DNA of 64,000 nt from contig NZ_CP067102.1 in the NCBI RefSeq assembly GCF_016616885.1, forward strand, positions 4,492,501 through 4,556,500, given 5' to 3'. Position 1 is the stretch's first letter. Every line of letters begins with the position of its first letter. The translations under genes were made by a program, and so were the position numbers. Positions 52,215-63,761 of the stretch are shown piece after piece. This stretch comes from Bradyrhizobium diazoefficiens. GTDB lineage: Bacteria; Pseudomonadota; Alphaproteobacteria; Rhizobiales; Xanthobacteraceae. The notes beneath the pieces are model-generated. The model made no database searches and was not told where the DNA came from. It worked only from the letters and a program-made list of their open reading frames with translations.

Positions 52215-53569
52215 GCGTTTTCGGTATCGGTATCGCTTACGGGATCGCGACACTGCTCGTGATGTTTTCGGGCATGCCGATCGCGTTCGCGCTCGGCGCG
52301 GTCGCGGTCGTGTTCATGGGCATCTACATGCCTGCGGCATCGCTGGATACGGTGACGCAGAATGTCTACGAGGAGATGGCCTCGATCACGCTGCTGTCGA
52401 TCCCGCTCTTCATCCTGAAGGGCGCGGCGATCGGCAAATCGCGCGCCGGCCAGGATCTCTATTCGGCGCTGCACGCCTGGCTGCATCGCGTGCCTGGCGG
52501 ATTGGGCGTTGCCAACGTCTTCGCCTGCGCGCTGTTTGCGGCGATGGCGGGCTCGAGCCCAGCGACCTGCTCGGCGATCGGCTCGGCCGGCATCCCCGAG
52601 ATGCGCAAGCGTGGCTATTCCGGCGGCTTCGCGGCCGGCATCATCGCCGCCGGCGGCACGCTCGGCATCCTGCTGCCGCCCTCGATCACCATGATCCTGT
52701 TCGCGGTCGCGGCGGAAAAGTCGCTGGGACGGCTGTTCCTCGCCGGCATCGGCCCCGGCCTGCTGCTGGTCTCGCTGTTCGGCGGCTATGCCGTGATCCG
52801 CTTCCGCCAGGAATATGCGGCGGCCGAAGCGGCTTACAAGAACGGCGGCCCCGAAGCTGCGATCCTCGCCCGCGACGAGTATACGCTTGCGGAGCGCTTC
52901 AGCGTGCTACCGCGCGTGCTCCCGTTCGTGCTGCTGCTCACCGGCGTCATGGCGGCGCTCTATGGCGGCTATGCCACACCGTCGGAGACGGCCGGCCTCG
53001 GCGGCCTGCTGGCGCTCGGACTGATCGCGGCGATCTACGGCGTATGGCGGCCGGAGGACCTCGGCCCGATCATGAAATCGACGATCCGGGAATCGACCAT
53101 GCTGATGATGATCATCGGCATGTCCCTGCTCTATTCCTACGTGATGAGCTATCTGCACATCTCGCAATCGGCCGCCGAATCCGTTGTCGCGATGCATCTG
53201 CCGCGCTGGGGCCTGCTGTTTGCGATCCTCGTCATGGTCGTCGTGCTCGGCTTCTTCCTGCCGCCGGTCTCGATCATCCTGATGACGGCGCCAATCATCC
53301 TGCCGCCGTTACGCGCGGCGAATTTCGACATCATCTGGTTTGGCGTGGTCATGACCATCGTGATGGAGATGGGCTTGATCCATCCGCCGGTGGGATTGAA
53401 TATCTTCGTCATCCGCAACGTCGCGCCGGACATTTCGCTGAGCGAAGTGATCTGGGGCACGCTGCCCTTCGTGCTCTTGATGATGGGCGCAGTGCTGCTG
53501 CTCTGCCTCGTGCCGGAGATCTCGACCTGGCTGCCGGATTTGGTGATGGGGCCGGACGGGAGCCGATGA
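52211..53569 (+). CDS. TRAP transporter large permease (DctM family)
   Basis: A 452-residue polytopic transporter with about 12 helices. Hallmarks are the first hairpin MFSGMPIAFALGAVAVV, PLFILKGAAIGKS, AGSSPATCSAIGSAGIPEM and GGTLGILLPPSITMI. Near the end it has MGLIHPPVGLNIFVIRNV. It catalyses sodium-coupled uptake of the ligand delivered by the DctP protein. It is followed by a palindromic repeat and the convergent leucine-degradation genes. Confidence 0.9.
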   Translation: MSVFGIGIAYGIATLLVMFSGMPIAFALGAVAVVFMGIYMPAASLDTVTQNVYEEMASITLLSIPLFILKGAAIGKSRAGQDLYSALHAWLHRVPGGLGVANVFACALFAAMAGSSPATCSAIGSAGIPEMRKRGYSGGFAAGIIAAGGTLGILLPPSITMILFAVAAEKSLGRLFLAGIGPGLLLVSLFGGYAVIRFRQEYAAAEAAYKNGGPEAAILARDEYTLAERFSVLPRVLPFVLLLTGVMAALYGGYATPSETAGLGGLLALGLIAAIYGVWRPEDLGPIMKSTIRESTMLMMIIGMSLLYSYVMSYLHISQSAAESVVAMHLPRWGLLFAILVMVVVLGFFLPPVSIILMTAPIILPPLRAANFDIIWFGVVMTIVMEMGLIHPPVGLNIFVIRNVAPDISLSEVIWGTLPFVLLMMGAVLLLCLVPEISTWLPDLVMGPDGSR

Positions 53570-53580
53570 TGTCTCTCCAC

Positions 53581-53667
53581 CGTCATTGCGAGGAGCCCTT
53601 GCGACGAAGCAATCCAGACTCTTTCCGCGGAGAGACTCTGGATTGCTTCGCTTCGCTCGCAATGACG
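53581..53667. repeat. palindromic repeat between convergent operons
   Basis: CGTCATTGCGAGGAGC at the left and GCTCGCAATGACG at the right are complementary. Inside, AAGCAATCCAGACTCT pairs with AGACTCTGGATTGCTT around a short CCGCGG centre. The about 87-bp long stem-loop is of the dispersed CGTCATTGCGAG type seen in many Proteobacteria. Sitting between the ends of dctM and the HMG-CoA lyase gene it probably also terminates transcription both ways. Confidence 0.75.
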
Positions 53668-53672
53668 GAGAA

Positions 53673-54584
53673 CTAGGAAGCCGCGCGCTTCTTCTTCGCG
53701 TTCAGCGCTGAGGCCACGCGGCTCACCGGCGGTTTGCCCAGCACGCCGCTCATCGTGTTGGTCGCGGCCAGCAGCTTCTCCATGTCGACGCCGGTCTTCA
53801 CGCCCATGCCCTCGAGCATGTAAACGACATCCTCGGTTGCGACGTTACCCGTGGCACCGGGCGCATAGGGACAGCCGCCGAGCCCGCCCGCGGCAGCGTC
53901 GATGACGCGGACGCCCTCCTTCAGGCCGGCATAGAGATTGGCCAGCGCCTGGCCGTAAGTGTCGTGGAAGTGCATCGCGAGCTTGGCAGCGGGAATGTTG
54001 GCGGCGACCGCACGCAGCATCTCCCTGGCCTTTTCAGGCGTGCCGACACCAATGGTGTCGCCGAGCGATATTTCGTAGCAGCCGAGCTCCCACAGCGTAT
54101 TGGCGAGATCGGCAACCGCCTTGGGCTTGATCTCGCCGTCAAAGGGACAGCCGAGCACGCAGGAGATATAGCCGCGTACCTTCACGCCATCGTCGTTGGC
54201 GCGCGTCAGCACCGGCTTGAACCGCTCGATGGACTCCGCGACCGTGCAATTGATGTTGGCACGCGAAAAGCCCTCGGAGGCCGCCGCAAACACGGAAACC
54301 ACCTTCGCGCCGGCGGCGCGGGCCGCGTCATAGCCCTTTTCGTTCGGCACCAGCACGTGGAATTCGGCGCCGTTGATGTGGCTCACGCCGCGCAATACGG
54401 CGTCGGAGCTTGCCATTTGCGGGATCGCCTTGGGTGAAACGAAGGCGCCGACCTCGACCGTATCGAGGCCGGCTCCGACCAGCGCCCCGATGAAGGCAAT
54501 GCGGGCCTCGACGCTGACGGGTGTCCTCTCGTTCTGGAGGCCGTCGCGCGGCCCCATCTCGATGATGCGGACGGGATCGCTCAT
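53673..54584 (-). CDS. hydroxymethylglutaryl-CoA lyase
   Basis: A 303-residue TIM-barrel enzyme that splits HMG-CoA into acetoacetate and acetyl-CoA, the last step of leucine breakdown. It shows the N-terminal EMGPRDGLQNE motif, the metal-binding HFHDTYGQAL and the catalytic-Cys signature GGLGGCPYAPGATGN. The start ATG 54584 is one base from the stop of the carboxylase alpha gene (TGATATG). It is last in the ivd-mccB-mccA-HMGL operon. Confidence 0.92.
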   Translation of the reverse strand: MSDPVRIIEMGPRDGLQNERTPVSVEARIAFIGALVGAGLDTVEVGAFVSPKAIPQMASSDAVLRGVSHINGAEFHVLVPNEKGYDAARAAGAKVVSVFAAASEGFSRANINCTVAESIERFKPVLTRANDDGVKVRGYISCVLGCPFDGEIKPKAVADLANTLWELGCYEISLGDTIGVGTPEKAREMLRAVAANIPAAKLAMHFHDTYGQALANLYAGLKEGVRVIDAAAGGLGGCPYAPGATGNVATEDVVYMLEGMGVKTGVDMEKLLAATNTMSGVLGKPPVSRVASALNAKKKRAAS

Positions 54585-54585
54585 A

Positions 54586-56589
<2,004 letters not shown>

Positions 56590-56593
56590 CGCA

Positions 56594-58198
56594 TCACATC
56601 CTGAACAGGCCGAATTTCGTCGGCTCGATCGGCGCATTCGACGCCACCGAGAGGCCGAGGCCGAGCACGAGGCGGGTGTCGGCCGGATCGATCACGCCGT
56701 CGTCCCACAGACGCGCGGTCGCGTAATAGGGATGCCCCTGGCTCTCATATTGCGCGCGGATAGGCTCGCGGAATTTATCTTCCTCGTCCCTCGACCAGCT
56801 ATCGCCCTTGGCCTCGATATTATCGCGCCGAACCTGGCTCAGCACCATCGAGGCCTGTTCGCCACCCATCACCGAGATACGCGCGTTCGGCCACATCCAG
56901 AGGAAGCGCGGCGCGTAGGCGCGGCCGCACATGCCGTAATTGCCGGCGCCGTAGGAGCCGCCGATCACGACGGTGAATTTCGGCACCGAGGCGGTCGCAA
57001 CCGCCGTCACCAGCTTGGCGCCGTCGCGCGCGATGCCGCCGGCTTCGTATTTTTTGCCGACCATGAAGCCGGTGATGTTCTGCAAAAACACCAGCGGAAT
57101 GCCGCGCTGGCAGCACAGCTCGATGAAATGCGCGCCTTTCAGCGAGCTCTCGCTGAACAGGATGCCGTTGTTGGCGATGATGCCGACCGGAAAGCCCCAG
57201 ATGTGCGCGAACCCGCACACCAGCGTCGTGCCGTAGAGCTTTTTGAACTCGTCGAATTCGGAGCCATCGACCACGCGGGCGATGATGTCGCGTACATCGA
57301 ACGGCTTGCGGCCGTCGATCGGCACCACGCCGTAAATTTCTTCGGCCGCAAACAGCGGATCGCGGGGCGGATGCATGTTGAGGTTCGGCCGCGTGGACGG
57401 CTTGAGCGTACCAACGATCCGGCGGGCGATCCCGATCGCATGGGCATCGTTCTGTGCGTAATGATCGGTGACGCCGGACTGGCGCGAATGCACGTCGGCG
57501 CCGCCGAGCTCCTCGGCGGTCACAACCTCGCCGGTCGCGGCCTTCACCAGCGGCGGGCCGCCGAGGAAGATGGTGCCTTGATTGCGCACGATGATGCTCT
57601 CATCCGACATCGCCGGCACGTAGGCGCCGCCGGCGGTGCAGGAGCCCATCACGATTGCGATCTGCGGGATGCCTTGCGAGGACATCTGCGCCTGATTGTA
57701 GAAGATGCGGCCGAAATGCCGCTCGTCCGGAAAGATCTCGTCCTGGAGCGGCAGGAAGGCGCCGCCGGAATCAACCATGTAGACGCAGGGAAGATTGTTC
57801 TGCCGCGCGATGTCCTGCGCCCGCAGATGCTTCTTGACCGTCATGGGGCAATAGGTGCCGCCCTTGATGGTGGCGTCGTTGGCGACGATCACGCATTCGC
57901 GGCCCGAGATGCGCCCGACGCCGGTGACGATGCTCGCCGAATGCACGTCGCCGCCGTAGAGCCCATGGGCCGCCAGCGGCGACAGCTCCAGGAACGACGT
58001 CCCGGGATCGACCAGCAGATCGACGCGCTCGCGCGCCAGCATCTTGCCGCGCGCGGTGTGGCGGTTGCGTGAGACTTCGCCACCGCCGCCCGCGACCTGG
58101 CTGAGTTTTTCGCGCAAATCGGCGACGAGCGCGCGCATGGATTCGGAATTGCGCGCAAAATCGGATGACGATGGATCGATGCTGGAATGGAGCGGCAT
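56594..58198 (-). CDS. methylcrotonyl-CoA carboxylase, carboxyltransferase beta subunit
   Basis: A 534-residue crotonase-fold carboxyltransferase. Conserved stretches are [67 protein letters not shown] and [19 protein letters not shown]. These are those of the MCC beta subunit. It transfers the carboxyl from biotin on the alpha subunit to 3-methylcrotonyl-CoA. It is followed after 4 bp by the alpha subunit gene. Confidence 0.92.
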   Translation of the reverse strand: MPLHSSIDPSSSDFARNSESMRALVADLREKLSQVAGGGGEVSRNRHTARGKMLARERVDLLVDPGTSFLELSPLAAHGLYGGDVHSASIVTGVGRISGRECVIVANDATIKGGTYCPMTVKKHLRAQDIARQNNLPCVYMVDSGGAFLPLQDEIFPDERHFGRIFYNQAQMSSQGIPQIAIVMGSCTAGGAYVPAMSDESIIVRNQGTIFLGGPPLVKAATGEVVTAEELGGADVHSRQSGVTDHYAQNDAHAIGIARRIVGTLKPSTRPNLNMHPPRDPLFAAEEIYGVVPIDGRKPFDVRDIIARVVDGSEFDEFKKLYGTTLVCGFAHIWGFPVGIIANNGILFSESSLKGAHFIELCCQRGIPLVFLQNITGFMVGKKYEAGGIARDGAKLVTAVATASVPKFTVVIGGSYGAGNYGMCGRAYAPRFLWMWPNARISVMGGEQASMVLSQVRRDNIEAKGDSWSRDEEDKFREPIRAQYESQGHPYYATARLWDDGVIDPADTRLVLGLGLSVASNAPIEPTKFGLFRM

Positions 58199-58235
58199 GT
58201 GGTCCCGCGTTTCCTATGCGTGGTTGCGTGGAGAG

Positions 58236-59408
58236 TTAAGCCGTTTCCGCCATCAGCTCACGGCCGATCAGCATGCGGCGCACTTCGGACGTCCCCGCAC
58301 CGATCTCGTAAAGCTTGGCATCGCGCCAGAGACGGCCGACCGGAAACTCGGATGTATAGCCGACGCCGCCGAGCGCCTGGATCGCCTCGCCGGCCATCCA
58401 CGTCGCCTTCTCCGCGGAATAGAGGATTGCCGCAGCAGCGTCCTTGCGCAGCGTGCGCGCGTGGTTGGCACGGTCGCAGGCCTTTCCAACGGCATAGACA
58501 TAGGCGCGCGTTGCCTGCCAGGTCGAATACATGTCGGCGAGCTTGCCCTGCATCAGCTGGAAATCGCCGATCGGCTGGCCGAACTGTTTTCGTTCGTGCA
58601 TGTAGGGCACCACCGCATCCATGCAGGCCGCCATAATGCCGAGCGGACCGCCCGACAGCACCGCGCGCTCATAGTCGAGGCCGGACATCAGCACCTTGAC
58701 GCCCTCGCCCACGCCGGCGAGCACGTTCTCCTCCGGCACCTCGCAATCGTCGAAGAACAGCGGATAGGTGTTGGAGCCGCGCATGCCGAGCTTGTCCAGA
58801 TGCTGGCCGTGGGTGAAGCCCTTAATACCCTTCTCGATCAGGAAGGCGGTCATGCCGCGCGGACCGGCCTCGGGATCGGTCTTGGCGTAGACCACCAGCA
58901 CGTCGGCATCGCCGCCATTGGTGATCCACATTTTTGAGCCGTTGAGCACATAGCGGTCGCCGCGCTTGTCGGCCCGCAGCTTCATCGAGACCACGTCGGA
59001 GCCCGCGCCCGGCTCGGACATTGCGAGCGCGCCAACATATTCGCCGGAAATCAGCTTCGGCAGATAGCGCTGGCGCTGCGCATCGTTGCCATTGCGGCGG
59101 ATCTGGTTGACGCAGAGGTTGGAATGCGCGCCGTAGGACAGCCCGATCGCGGCCGAGCCGCGCGAAATCTCCTCCATGGCGACGACATGGGCGAGATAGC
59201 CCATGTTGGACCCGCCATAATGCTCCGGCGCGGTCATGCCGAGCAGGCCGAGGTCGCCAAAACGCTTCCAGAGATCGGCCGGGAACAGATTGGCCTTCTC
59301 GACCTCCGCCGCGCGCGGCGCCACCTCCGCCTCGACAAAGGCGCGCACGGTGTCGCGCAGCATGCTGATGTCTTCGCCCAGATCGAAGTCGATGCTCGGG
59401 ATGTTCAA
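58236..59408 (-). CDS. ivd: isovaleryl-CoA dehydrogenase
   Basis: A 390-residue FAD-dependent acyl-CoA dehydrogenase. [17 protein letters not shown] and [19 protein letters not shown] are the flavin-binding blocks. [15 protein letters not shown] contains the Glu that sits at the isovaleryl-CoA dehydrogenase base position, and [18 protein letters not shown] closes the protein. It makes 3-methylcrotonyl-CoA from isovaleryl-CoA. First gene of the leucine-catabolism operon, divergent from an AraC-type regulator. Confidence 0.92.
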   Translation of the reverse strand: MNIPSIDFDLGEDISMLRDTVRAFVEAEVAPRAAEVEKANLFPADLWKRFGDLGLLGMTAPEHYGGSNMGYLAHVVAMEEISRGSAAIGLSYGAHSNLCVNQIRRNGNDAQRQRYLPKLISGEYVGALAMSEPGAGSDVVSMKLRADKRGDRYVLNGSKMWITNGGDADVLVVYAKTDPEAGPRGMTAFLIEKGIKGFTHGQHLDKLGMRGSNTYPLFFDDCEVPEENVLAGVGEGVKVLMSGLDYERAVLSGGPLGIMAACMDAVVPYMHERKQFGQPIGDFQLMQGKLADMYSTWQATRAYVYAVGKACDRANHARTLRKDAAAAILYSAEKATWMAGEAIQALGGVGYTSEFPVGRLWRDAKLYEIGAGTSEVRRMLIGRELMAETA

Positions 59409-59522
59409 GGCGATTCCTCCGGTTTCTTGTCGGCCCCGAACCTACCCCCGCCCAGGCGCCGTGGCAGTCGAAAAGGTTGCATTTTCCGCCAAGTTTGGCG
59501 AGGATTTTCCAAAGGACTTTCG

Positions 59523-60551
59523 ATGCCCTTTCAGGCCGCAACCGCCACGCCCCGCCGCGCCATGACCCCTGCCGCCTTCGTCCGCGGCGTGGTCGCGGCC
59601 TATGCCCGCTATGGCCGGGATCCAGCCGAGGCGCTGAGCAAGGCGCAGGTCCTGTCCGACCTCGTCGGATCGAGCGACGGGCGGGTCACGGCAGCGCAGT
59701 TCGAGGCGCTGGCGGGCCATGCCATGCGCGAGCTCGACGACGAGGCGCTCGGCTGGTTCTCGCGAAGGCTGCCGTGGGGCACTTACGGCATGCTGTGCCG
59801 CGCGTCGATCACCGCGCCCACGCTCGAGGTCGCGCTGAAGCGCTGGTGCCGGCATCACCGCCTGCTGACCGAGGACGTGCTGTTCGAGCTTGCGGTCAGC
59901 GGCGAGACCGCGACCATCTCCCTCCGCGAGCAGCGCGATCTCGGACCGTTGCGCGAGTTCTGCCTCGTCACCTTGCTCCGCTACGTGCTCGGATTCTCCT
60001 GCTGGGCGGTGGATTCCGCGATCGCGCTGCGCGCGGCGGAATTCCCCTATTCCGAGCCCGGCCACGTCTCGGTCTATCCGACCATCTTCTGCAAGCATGT
60101 CCGCTTCGATGCGACTGGGGCCCGCATCGTCTTCGACAAGCATTATCTCTCACTGCCGCTGACCCGCAGTGCCGCCGACCTCGACAGCATGCTCAAGGGC
60201 GCGCTGCGGCTGACCGTGCTGCCCTATCGGCGCGATCGTTTGCTGGTCGAGCGTGTCAGGCGCGTGCTGCGCGAGGCGCGCGGACGCATTCTCGGCGCGG
60301 AGGATGTCGCCAGCGAGCTTGCGCTGTCCACCCGCACCATGCATCGGCGGCTCCGCGCGGAAGCCACCTCGCTGCGCGACCTCAAGGAGGAAGCAAAGCT
60401 CGAGCTTGCCAAGCAGGAGCTGATACGCGGCCGCACGCCGATCAAGCGGATCGCGGAGATCGCCGGCTTCCGCAACGAAAAGAGTTTTTCGCGGGCTTTC
60501 CGTAGCTGGACCGGCGCCAGCCCCCGCGAGTTTCGCGACCGATATCGCTGA
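59523..60551 (+). CDS. AraC-family transcriptional regulator
   Basis: A 342-residue regulator. An N-terminal ligand-binding domain of the arabinose_bd/OruR type (about residues 15-200, with GYGRDP-like RYGRDPAEAL and FPYSEPGHVSVYP) is followed by a C-terminal double-HTH domain. The HTH has ILGAEDVASELALSTRTMHRRLR and the signature IAEIAGFRNEKSFSRAFRSWTG. Divergent transcription from ivd, with 114 bp between starts, suggests that it controls the leucine/isovalerate operon. That is inference from arrangement. Confidence 0.88.
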   Translation: MPFQAATATPRRAMTPAAFVRGVVAAYARYGRDPAEALSKAQVLSDLVGSSDGRVTAAQFEALAGHAMRELDDEALGWFSRRLPWGTYGMLCRASITAPTLEVALKRWCRHHRLLTEDVLFELAVSGETATISLREQRDLGPLREFCLVTLLRYVLGFSCWAVDSAIALRAAEFPYSEPGHVSVYPTIFCKHVRFDATGARIVFDKHYLSLPLTRSAADLDSMLKGALRLTVLPYRRDRLLVERVRRVLREARGRILGAEDVASELALSTRTMHRRLRAEATSLRDLKEEAKLELAKQELIRGRTPIKRIAEIAGFRNEKSFSRAFRSWTGASPREFRDRYR

Positions 60552-60582
60552 AGGTTCTGGTCGCCGTCGCCTCGCGCGGCTC

Positions 60583-61077
60583 CTATCCGGCCGGCGCCGC
60601 AGCCGCGATCTCCTGCAACGGCAAAGGCACGTCCTTTGCGACACCCAGCACGGGAAAGCTGCGCACGTTCTTCACATCAGGCATGGCAGCAAAATGAAGG
60701 AGCTGCTGGCGCATGCTCTCGACGCTCGGCGCGACGCATTTCAGGAGATAGTCGGTGTCGCCCGAAATGCGCCAGCACTGCTGGATGCGCGGGATCGCGG
60801 TGATCGAACTCTCGAACGCCTCGAGCACCGGCTGGGCCTGGCTGCCGAGCTGGATCGAGACGAACGACACCACCTCGTAGCCGAGCAGCCGTTCGTCGAT
60901 GACGGCACGCACCGCGCGGATCACGCCGCGGCTGAACAGCGATTTGAGCCGCCGCAGGCAGTTCGGCGCGGAGACGCCAACGCGTAGCGCCAGCTCGTTG
61001 TTGCGAACCCGCCCGTCCTGCTGCAGCTCGGATAAGATCTTCAGATCGACGCCGTCGAGCTGATCACGCCCCGCCAT
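60583..61077 (-). CDS. Lrp/AsnC-family transcriptional regulator
   Basis: A 164-residue feast/famine regulator. The winged HTH spans about residues 4-60 (LDGVDLKILSELQQDGRV, ELALRVGVSAPNCLRRLKSL). The RAM ligand-binding domain covers the rest (VSFVSIQLGSQ, IQQCWRISGDTDYLLKCVA). These proteins sense amino acids. Convergent with the AraC-type gene. ATG 61077 was preferred over one 5 codons upstream because GAGG stands at the right distance before it. Confidence 0.88.
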   Translation of the reverse strand: MAGRDQLDGVDLKILSELQQDGRVRNNELALRVGVSAPNCLRRLKSLFSRGVIRAVRAVIDERLLGYEVVSFVSIQLGSQAQPVLEAFESSITAIPRIQQCWRISGDTDYLLKCVAPSVESMRQQLLHFAAMPDVKNVRSFPVLGVAKDVPLPLQEIAAAAPAG

Positions 61078-61173
61078 CCCCCACCTCGTCATGGTCCCGT
61101 CATGCGGACCAGCGAAGCACGCGGCAGAATGGGTGCCAAGGGCTCCCCGCGAAAACGGACGAGGTGAAGCCCC

Positions 61174-61476
61174 TCAGTGCGTCCAGGGTTCGCCGCGGCG
61201 GAAGGCGAAATTGTCGGCGTAGGCGACCTGGCGGTGGAGCGATTCCTTCGGCTCGATCACCTGGTAGGCGATGCCCTTGCGCTCGCAATAGGCGACCGCC
61301 TCGTCCTTGGTGTCGAAGCGCAGCGTGATCTGCTGCTTCATGTCGCCCGACGAGGTCCAGCCCATCAGCGGCTCGACCGCGCGCGGCTGCTCCGGCTCGT
61401 AATCGAGCTGCCATTCCTTCTTGGACCGGCCGGATTGCATCGCGTTCTTGGCGGGCTTGAAAATGCGTGCGGTCAT
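61174..61476 (-). CDS. NDUFS4-like accessory subunit of NADH dehydrogenase (ETC complex I subunit)
   Basis: A 100-residue protein of the ETC_C1_NDUFA/NDUFS4 family. The diagnostic ARIFKPAKNAMQSG start, KEWQLDYEP, PLMGWTSSGD and the end NFAFRRGEPWTH are all present. Alphaproteobacterial complex I carries this supernumerary subunit on its peripheral arm, separate from the nuo operon. It stands alone. Confidence 0.88.
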   Translation of the reverse strand: MTARIFKPAKNAMQSGRSKKEWQLDYEPEQPRAVEPLMGWTSSGDMKQQITLRFDTKDEAVAYCERKGIAYQVIEPKESLHRQVAYADNFAFRRGEPWTH

Positions 61477-61734
61477 TGGCGGTCGGGCCTCTTGGTCTTT
61501 TCGTTCGATTTTAATGCGTCACGGTAGCGATTGGTGGAAACCGCGGGCATAGTATAGAGACACCTTTCGGGAACTGATCGGTGATTCCGTGCCCCCGGGT
61601 CCCTCACCGACGGGTATAGTCATTATGCTGCACCGTGACAATTGCGTACCCGCCGCCGTCCGCCCGGGAATCCCGCCCGGCGGCCCTGCCTCGCCGACAT
61701 CCGCATATCCGTCCCCTTCGAAAGCTCCCGTCGC

Positions 61735-62913
61735 ATGGCCTTCCTGAACATCAATGCCACGCTCCCCGAGAAGGGCCGTGACCTCAGGCTCGACCTGTTT
61801 CGCGGCGTCGCCAACTGGGCGATCTTCCTCGACCACATCCCCGACAATGTCGTGAACTGGATCACGACCCGCAACTACGGCTTTTCCGACGCCGCCGACC
61901 TGTTCGTCTTCATCTCCGGCTATACGGCTTCGTTCGTCTATGCCCGCATGATGCTGGAGCGCGGCTTCATCGTCGGCGCCACCCGCCTCACCAAGCGGGT
62001 CTGGCAGCTCTACGTCGCCCACATCATCCTGTTCGTGATCTACATCGCCTCGATCAGCTATCTGGCGCTGCGCTTCGGCGATTCAGAGATGATCAACGAG
62101 TTCAACGTCGCAGGCCTCGTCGACAATGCCACCGAGACGCTGCGCCAGGGCCTGTTCCTGCGCTTCAAGCCGCTCAATCTCGACGTGCTGCCGCTCTACA
62201 TCGTGCTGATGGGCCTGTTTCCGCCGGTGCTCTGGTTCATGCTGCGCAAGCCTGATCTGACGATGGTGCTCTCCATCATCCTGTGGCTCACCGCGCGTCA
62301 CTTCGGCCTGAACCTGAACGCCTACCCGGCCGGCCAGTGGTACTTCAACCCCTACTGCTGGCAGGTGCTGTTCGTGTTCGGCGCCTGGTGCGCGATGGGC
62401 GGCGCACGTCGCTCGGGCTGGCTGATCAATTCGCAGATCACGCTGTGGCTCTGCCTTGGCTATCTCGCGTTCGCGTTGGTCATGACCATGGCCGGCCGCT
62501 TCCCGACGCTCGGCGGCATGTTCCCGGAATGGCTGTTCTCGGCCTTCAACCCGAACGACAAGACCAACCTCGCGCCCTACCGCTTCATCCACTTCGTCGT
62601 GATCGTGATCCTGGTGATCCGCTTCGTGCCGAAGGAATGGCCGGGCCTGGAGTGGAAGATCTTCGATCCGGTGATCGTCTGTGGTCAGCAATCGCTCGCC
62701 GTGTTCTGCGTCGGCGTGTTCCTGTCCTTCGTCGGCCATTTCGAGCTGTCGATGAGCTCGGGCTCGCTGTTCGCGCAGCTCTTCGTCTCCATCGCGGGCA
62801 TCGCGATCATGACGACGGTCGCCTATTACATCTCCTGGTCGAAGCGGCAGGACAAGCCGCTGAAGCCGCCGCCGGCAAAGCCCGCGGCCACCCCGGCGGC
62901 CAAGGCTGCTTGA
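61735..62913 (+). CDS. opgC: OpgC-family membrane protein (periplasmic glucan modification)
   Basis: A 392-residue polytopic acyltransferase-like protein with about ten helices. Family marks are the N-terminal LRLDLFRGVANWAIFLDHIP, NYGFSDAADLFVFISGYT, LTKRVWQLYVAHI and VLPLYIVLMGLFPP. OpgC proteins attach succinyl groups to osmoregulated periplasmic or cyclic beta-glucans. The Pro/Ala/Lys-rich tail is typical. The Met at 61735 was chosen because the 31-codon extension is Arg-rich and atypical. Glucan synthesis genes are not in this window. Confidence 0.85.
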   Translation: MAFLNINATLPEKGRDLRLDLFRGVANWAIFLDHIPDNVVNWITTRNYGFSDAADLFVFISGYTASFVYARMMLERGFIVGATRLTKRVWQLYVAHIILFVIYIASISYLALRFGDSEMINEFNVAGLVDNATETLRQGLFLRFKPLNLDVLPLYIVLMGLFPPVLWFMLRKPDLTMVLSIILWLTARHFGLNLNAYPAGQWYFNPYCWQVLFVFGAWCAMGGARRSGWLINSQITLWLCLGYLAFALVMTMAGRFPTLGGMFPEWLFSAFNPNDKTNLAPYRFIHFVVIVILVIRFVPKEWPGLEWKIFDPVIVCGQQSLAVFCVGVFLSFVGHFELSMSSGSLFAQLFVSIAGIAIMTTVAYYISWSKRQDKPLKPPPAKPAATPAAKAA

Positions 62914-62917
62914 AAAA

Positions 62918-62956
62918 GGCCGCCTGAGACGCGTGGCAGCGGCGGCTCAGGCCGCC
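62918..62956. terminator. stem-loop between convergent genes
   Basis: GGCCGCCTGAG (62918-62928) pairs with CTCAGGCCGCC (62946-62956), 10 of 11 bases, with a run of A before it, which is a T-tract for the minus strand. It lies after opgC and overlaps the last codons of the small gene at 62947. Probably a shared terminator. Confidence 0.5.
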
Positions 62957-63141
62957 GCCTCACCGTCGTATTCGGTGAACTTCTTGTAGATCCAGTCGCG
63001 GCCGTCGTGACGGCGCCAGACCTTGCCGTAGACGAGCTGCCCGTTGATCGAGCGGCGCGGCACGATCACGGTCCAGAGGTGCCAGATCTCGGTCCAGTTT
63101 GGCCGCGGATGGACGGCACGGACGTTACGATCGAAAGACAT
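62947..63141 (-). CDS. small basic hypothetical protein, 64 aa
   Basis: Starts MSFDRNVRAVHPRPNWTEIWHLW and continues TVIVPRRSINGQLVYGKVWRR, split as VPRRSINGQLVYGK and VWRRHDGRDWIYKKF. The protein is rich in Trp, Tyr and Arg, with a beta-rich look and no membrane helix. It appears to be one of the conserved short rhizobial hypotheticals. The function is unknown. The frame extends 40 codons upstream without support, so ATG 63141 was used. Confidence 0.6.
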   Translation of the reverse strand: MSFDRNVRAVHPRPNWTEIWHLWTVIVPRRSINGQLVYGKVWRRHDGRDWIYKKFTEYDGEAAA

Positions 63142-63446
63142 GACGCAAAACTCACAGGATATGAGCTCCGCGATGGACTGTGATCCCGTGCGAGCACCGA
63201 TTGCAGCAGCCGATCGCGAGCCTTGCCGATTTGATAACAGCCACCAAGGCAGCCGCAACATCCTCTCGTCCTTAACCTAACTGATCAACCTTACTCTCGT
63301 GGGGTACCTAACCAAACCCGTTGAAAGCAGGCGCCGATTTTTCTATGATGTATGCGCAATTTGAGAACGAGCGCCCCGTTCTAAACGCGCGGCGATTTTG
63401 GACCGATTTCTATTTTTCAAAAGACTTGCTGGCCGGGGCAACCACA
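63142..63446. other. AT-richer intergenic region
   Basis: About 300 bp with lower GC than the average here, especially 63270-63430. A TTG-initiated extension of the following gene could start at 63321, but codon use is poor. I see no RNA gene. Promoters for both flanking small genes are expected here. Confidence 0.45.
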
Positions 63447-63623
63447 ATGAATTTGCAATGTGCACGTCTGCGCCTGGCGATGGTTTCATCGCCGCCGACA
63501 CCGGTTGCCAGGGCGGCGCCCCATGACAAGCCGCCTCACAACAGGTCGACGAGGGCTGCCAACGACAATTGTCCGGTCTGGCCGCTGATCCCGTTTCCGG
63601 CGGGCTGGTACGCCTCGGGCTGA
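63447..63623 (+). CDS. small protein with C-terminal AANDN...WPLxPFPxGWYA motif, 58 aa
   Basis: ATG 63447 begins MNLQCARLRLAMVSSPPTPV. The middle is Pro/His/Arg-rich (HDKPPHNRSTR) and it ends AANDNCPVWPLIPFPAGWYASG. The terminal 20 residues match those of the gene at 6932-7138 in 15 or so positions, while the N-terminal halves are unrelated. A second member of this motif family in one window suggests a larger lineage-specific group. A longer TTG-initiated form from 63321 cannot be excluded. Confidence 0.6.
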   Translation: MNLQCARLRLAMVSSPPTPVARAAPHDKPPHNRSTRAANDNCPVWPLIPFPAGWYASG

Positions 63624-63761
63624 GCCTAAAAAGCGCAACGCCGCGCAAGCGGAATATCATCGCTTGGCGGCGTCCGTTTAGGTATTGGGCGCTGAAATCC
63701 CCAACACTGTTATGTCTAAGGCGACAGCCAAAGGTTCGACGAAGCTTTGGTAATTTTGCGC

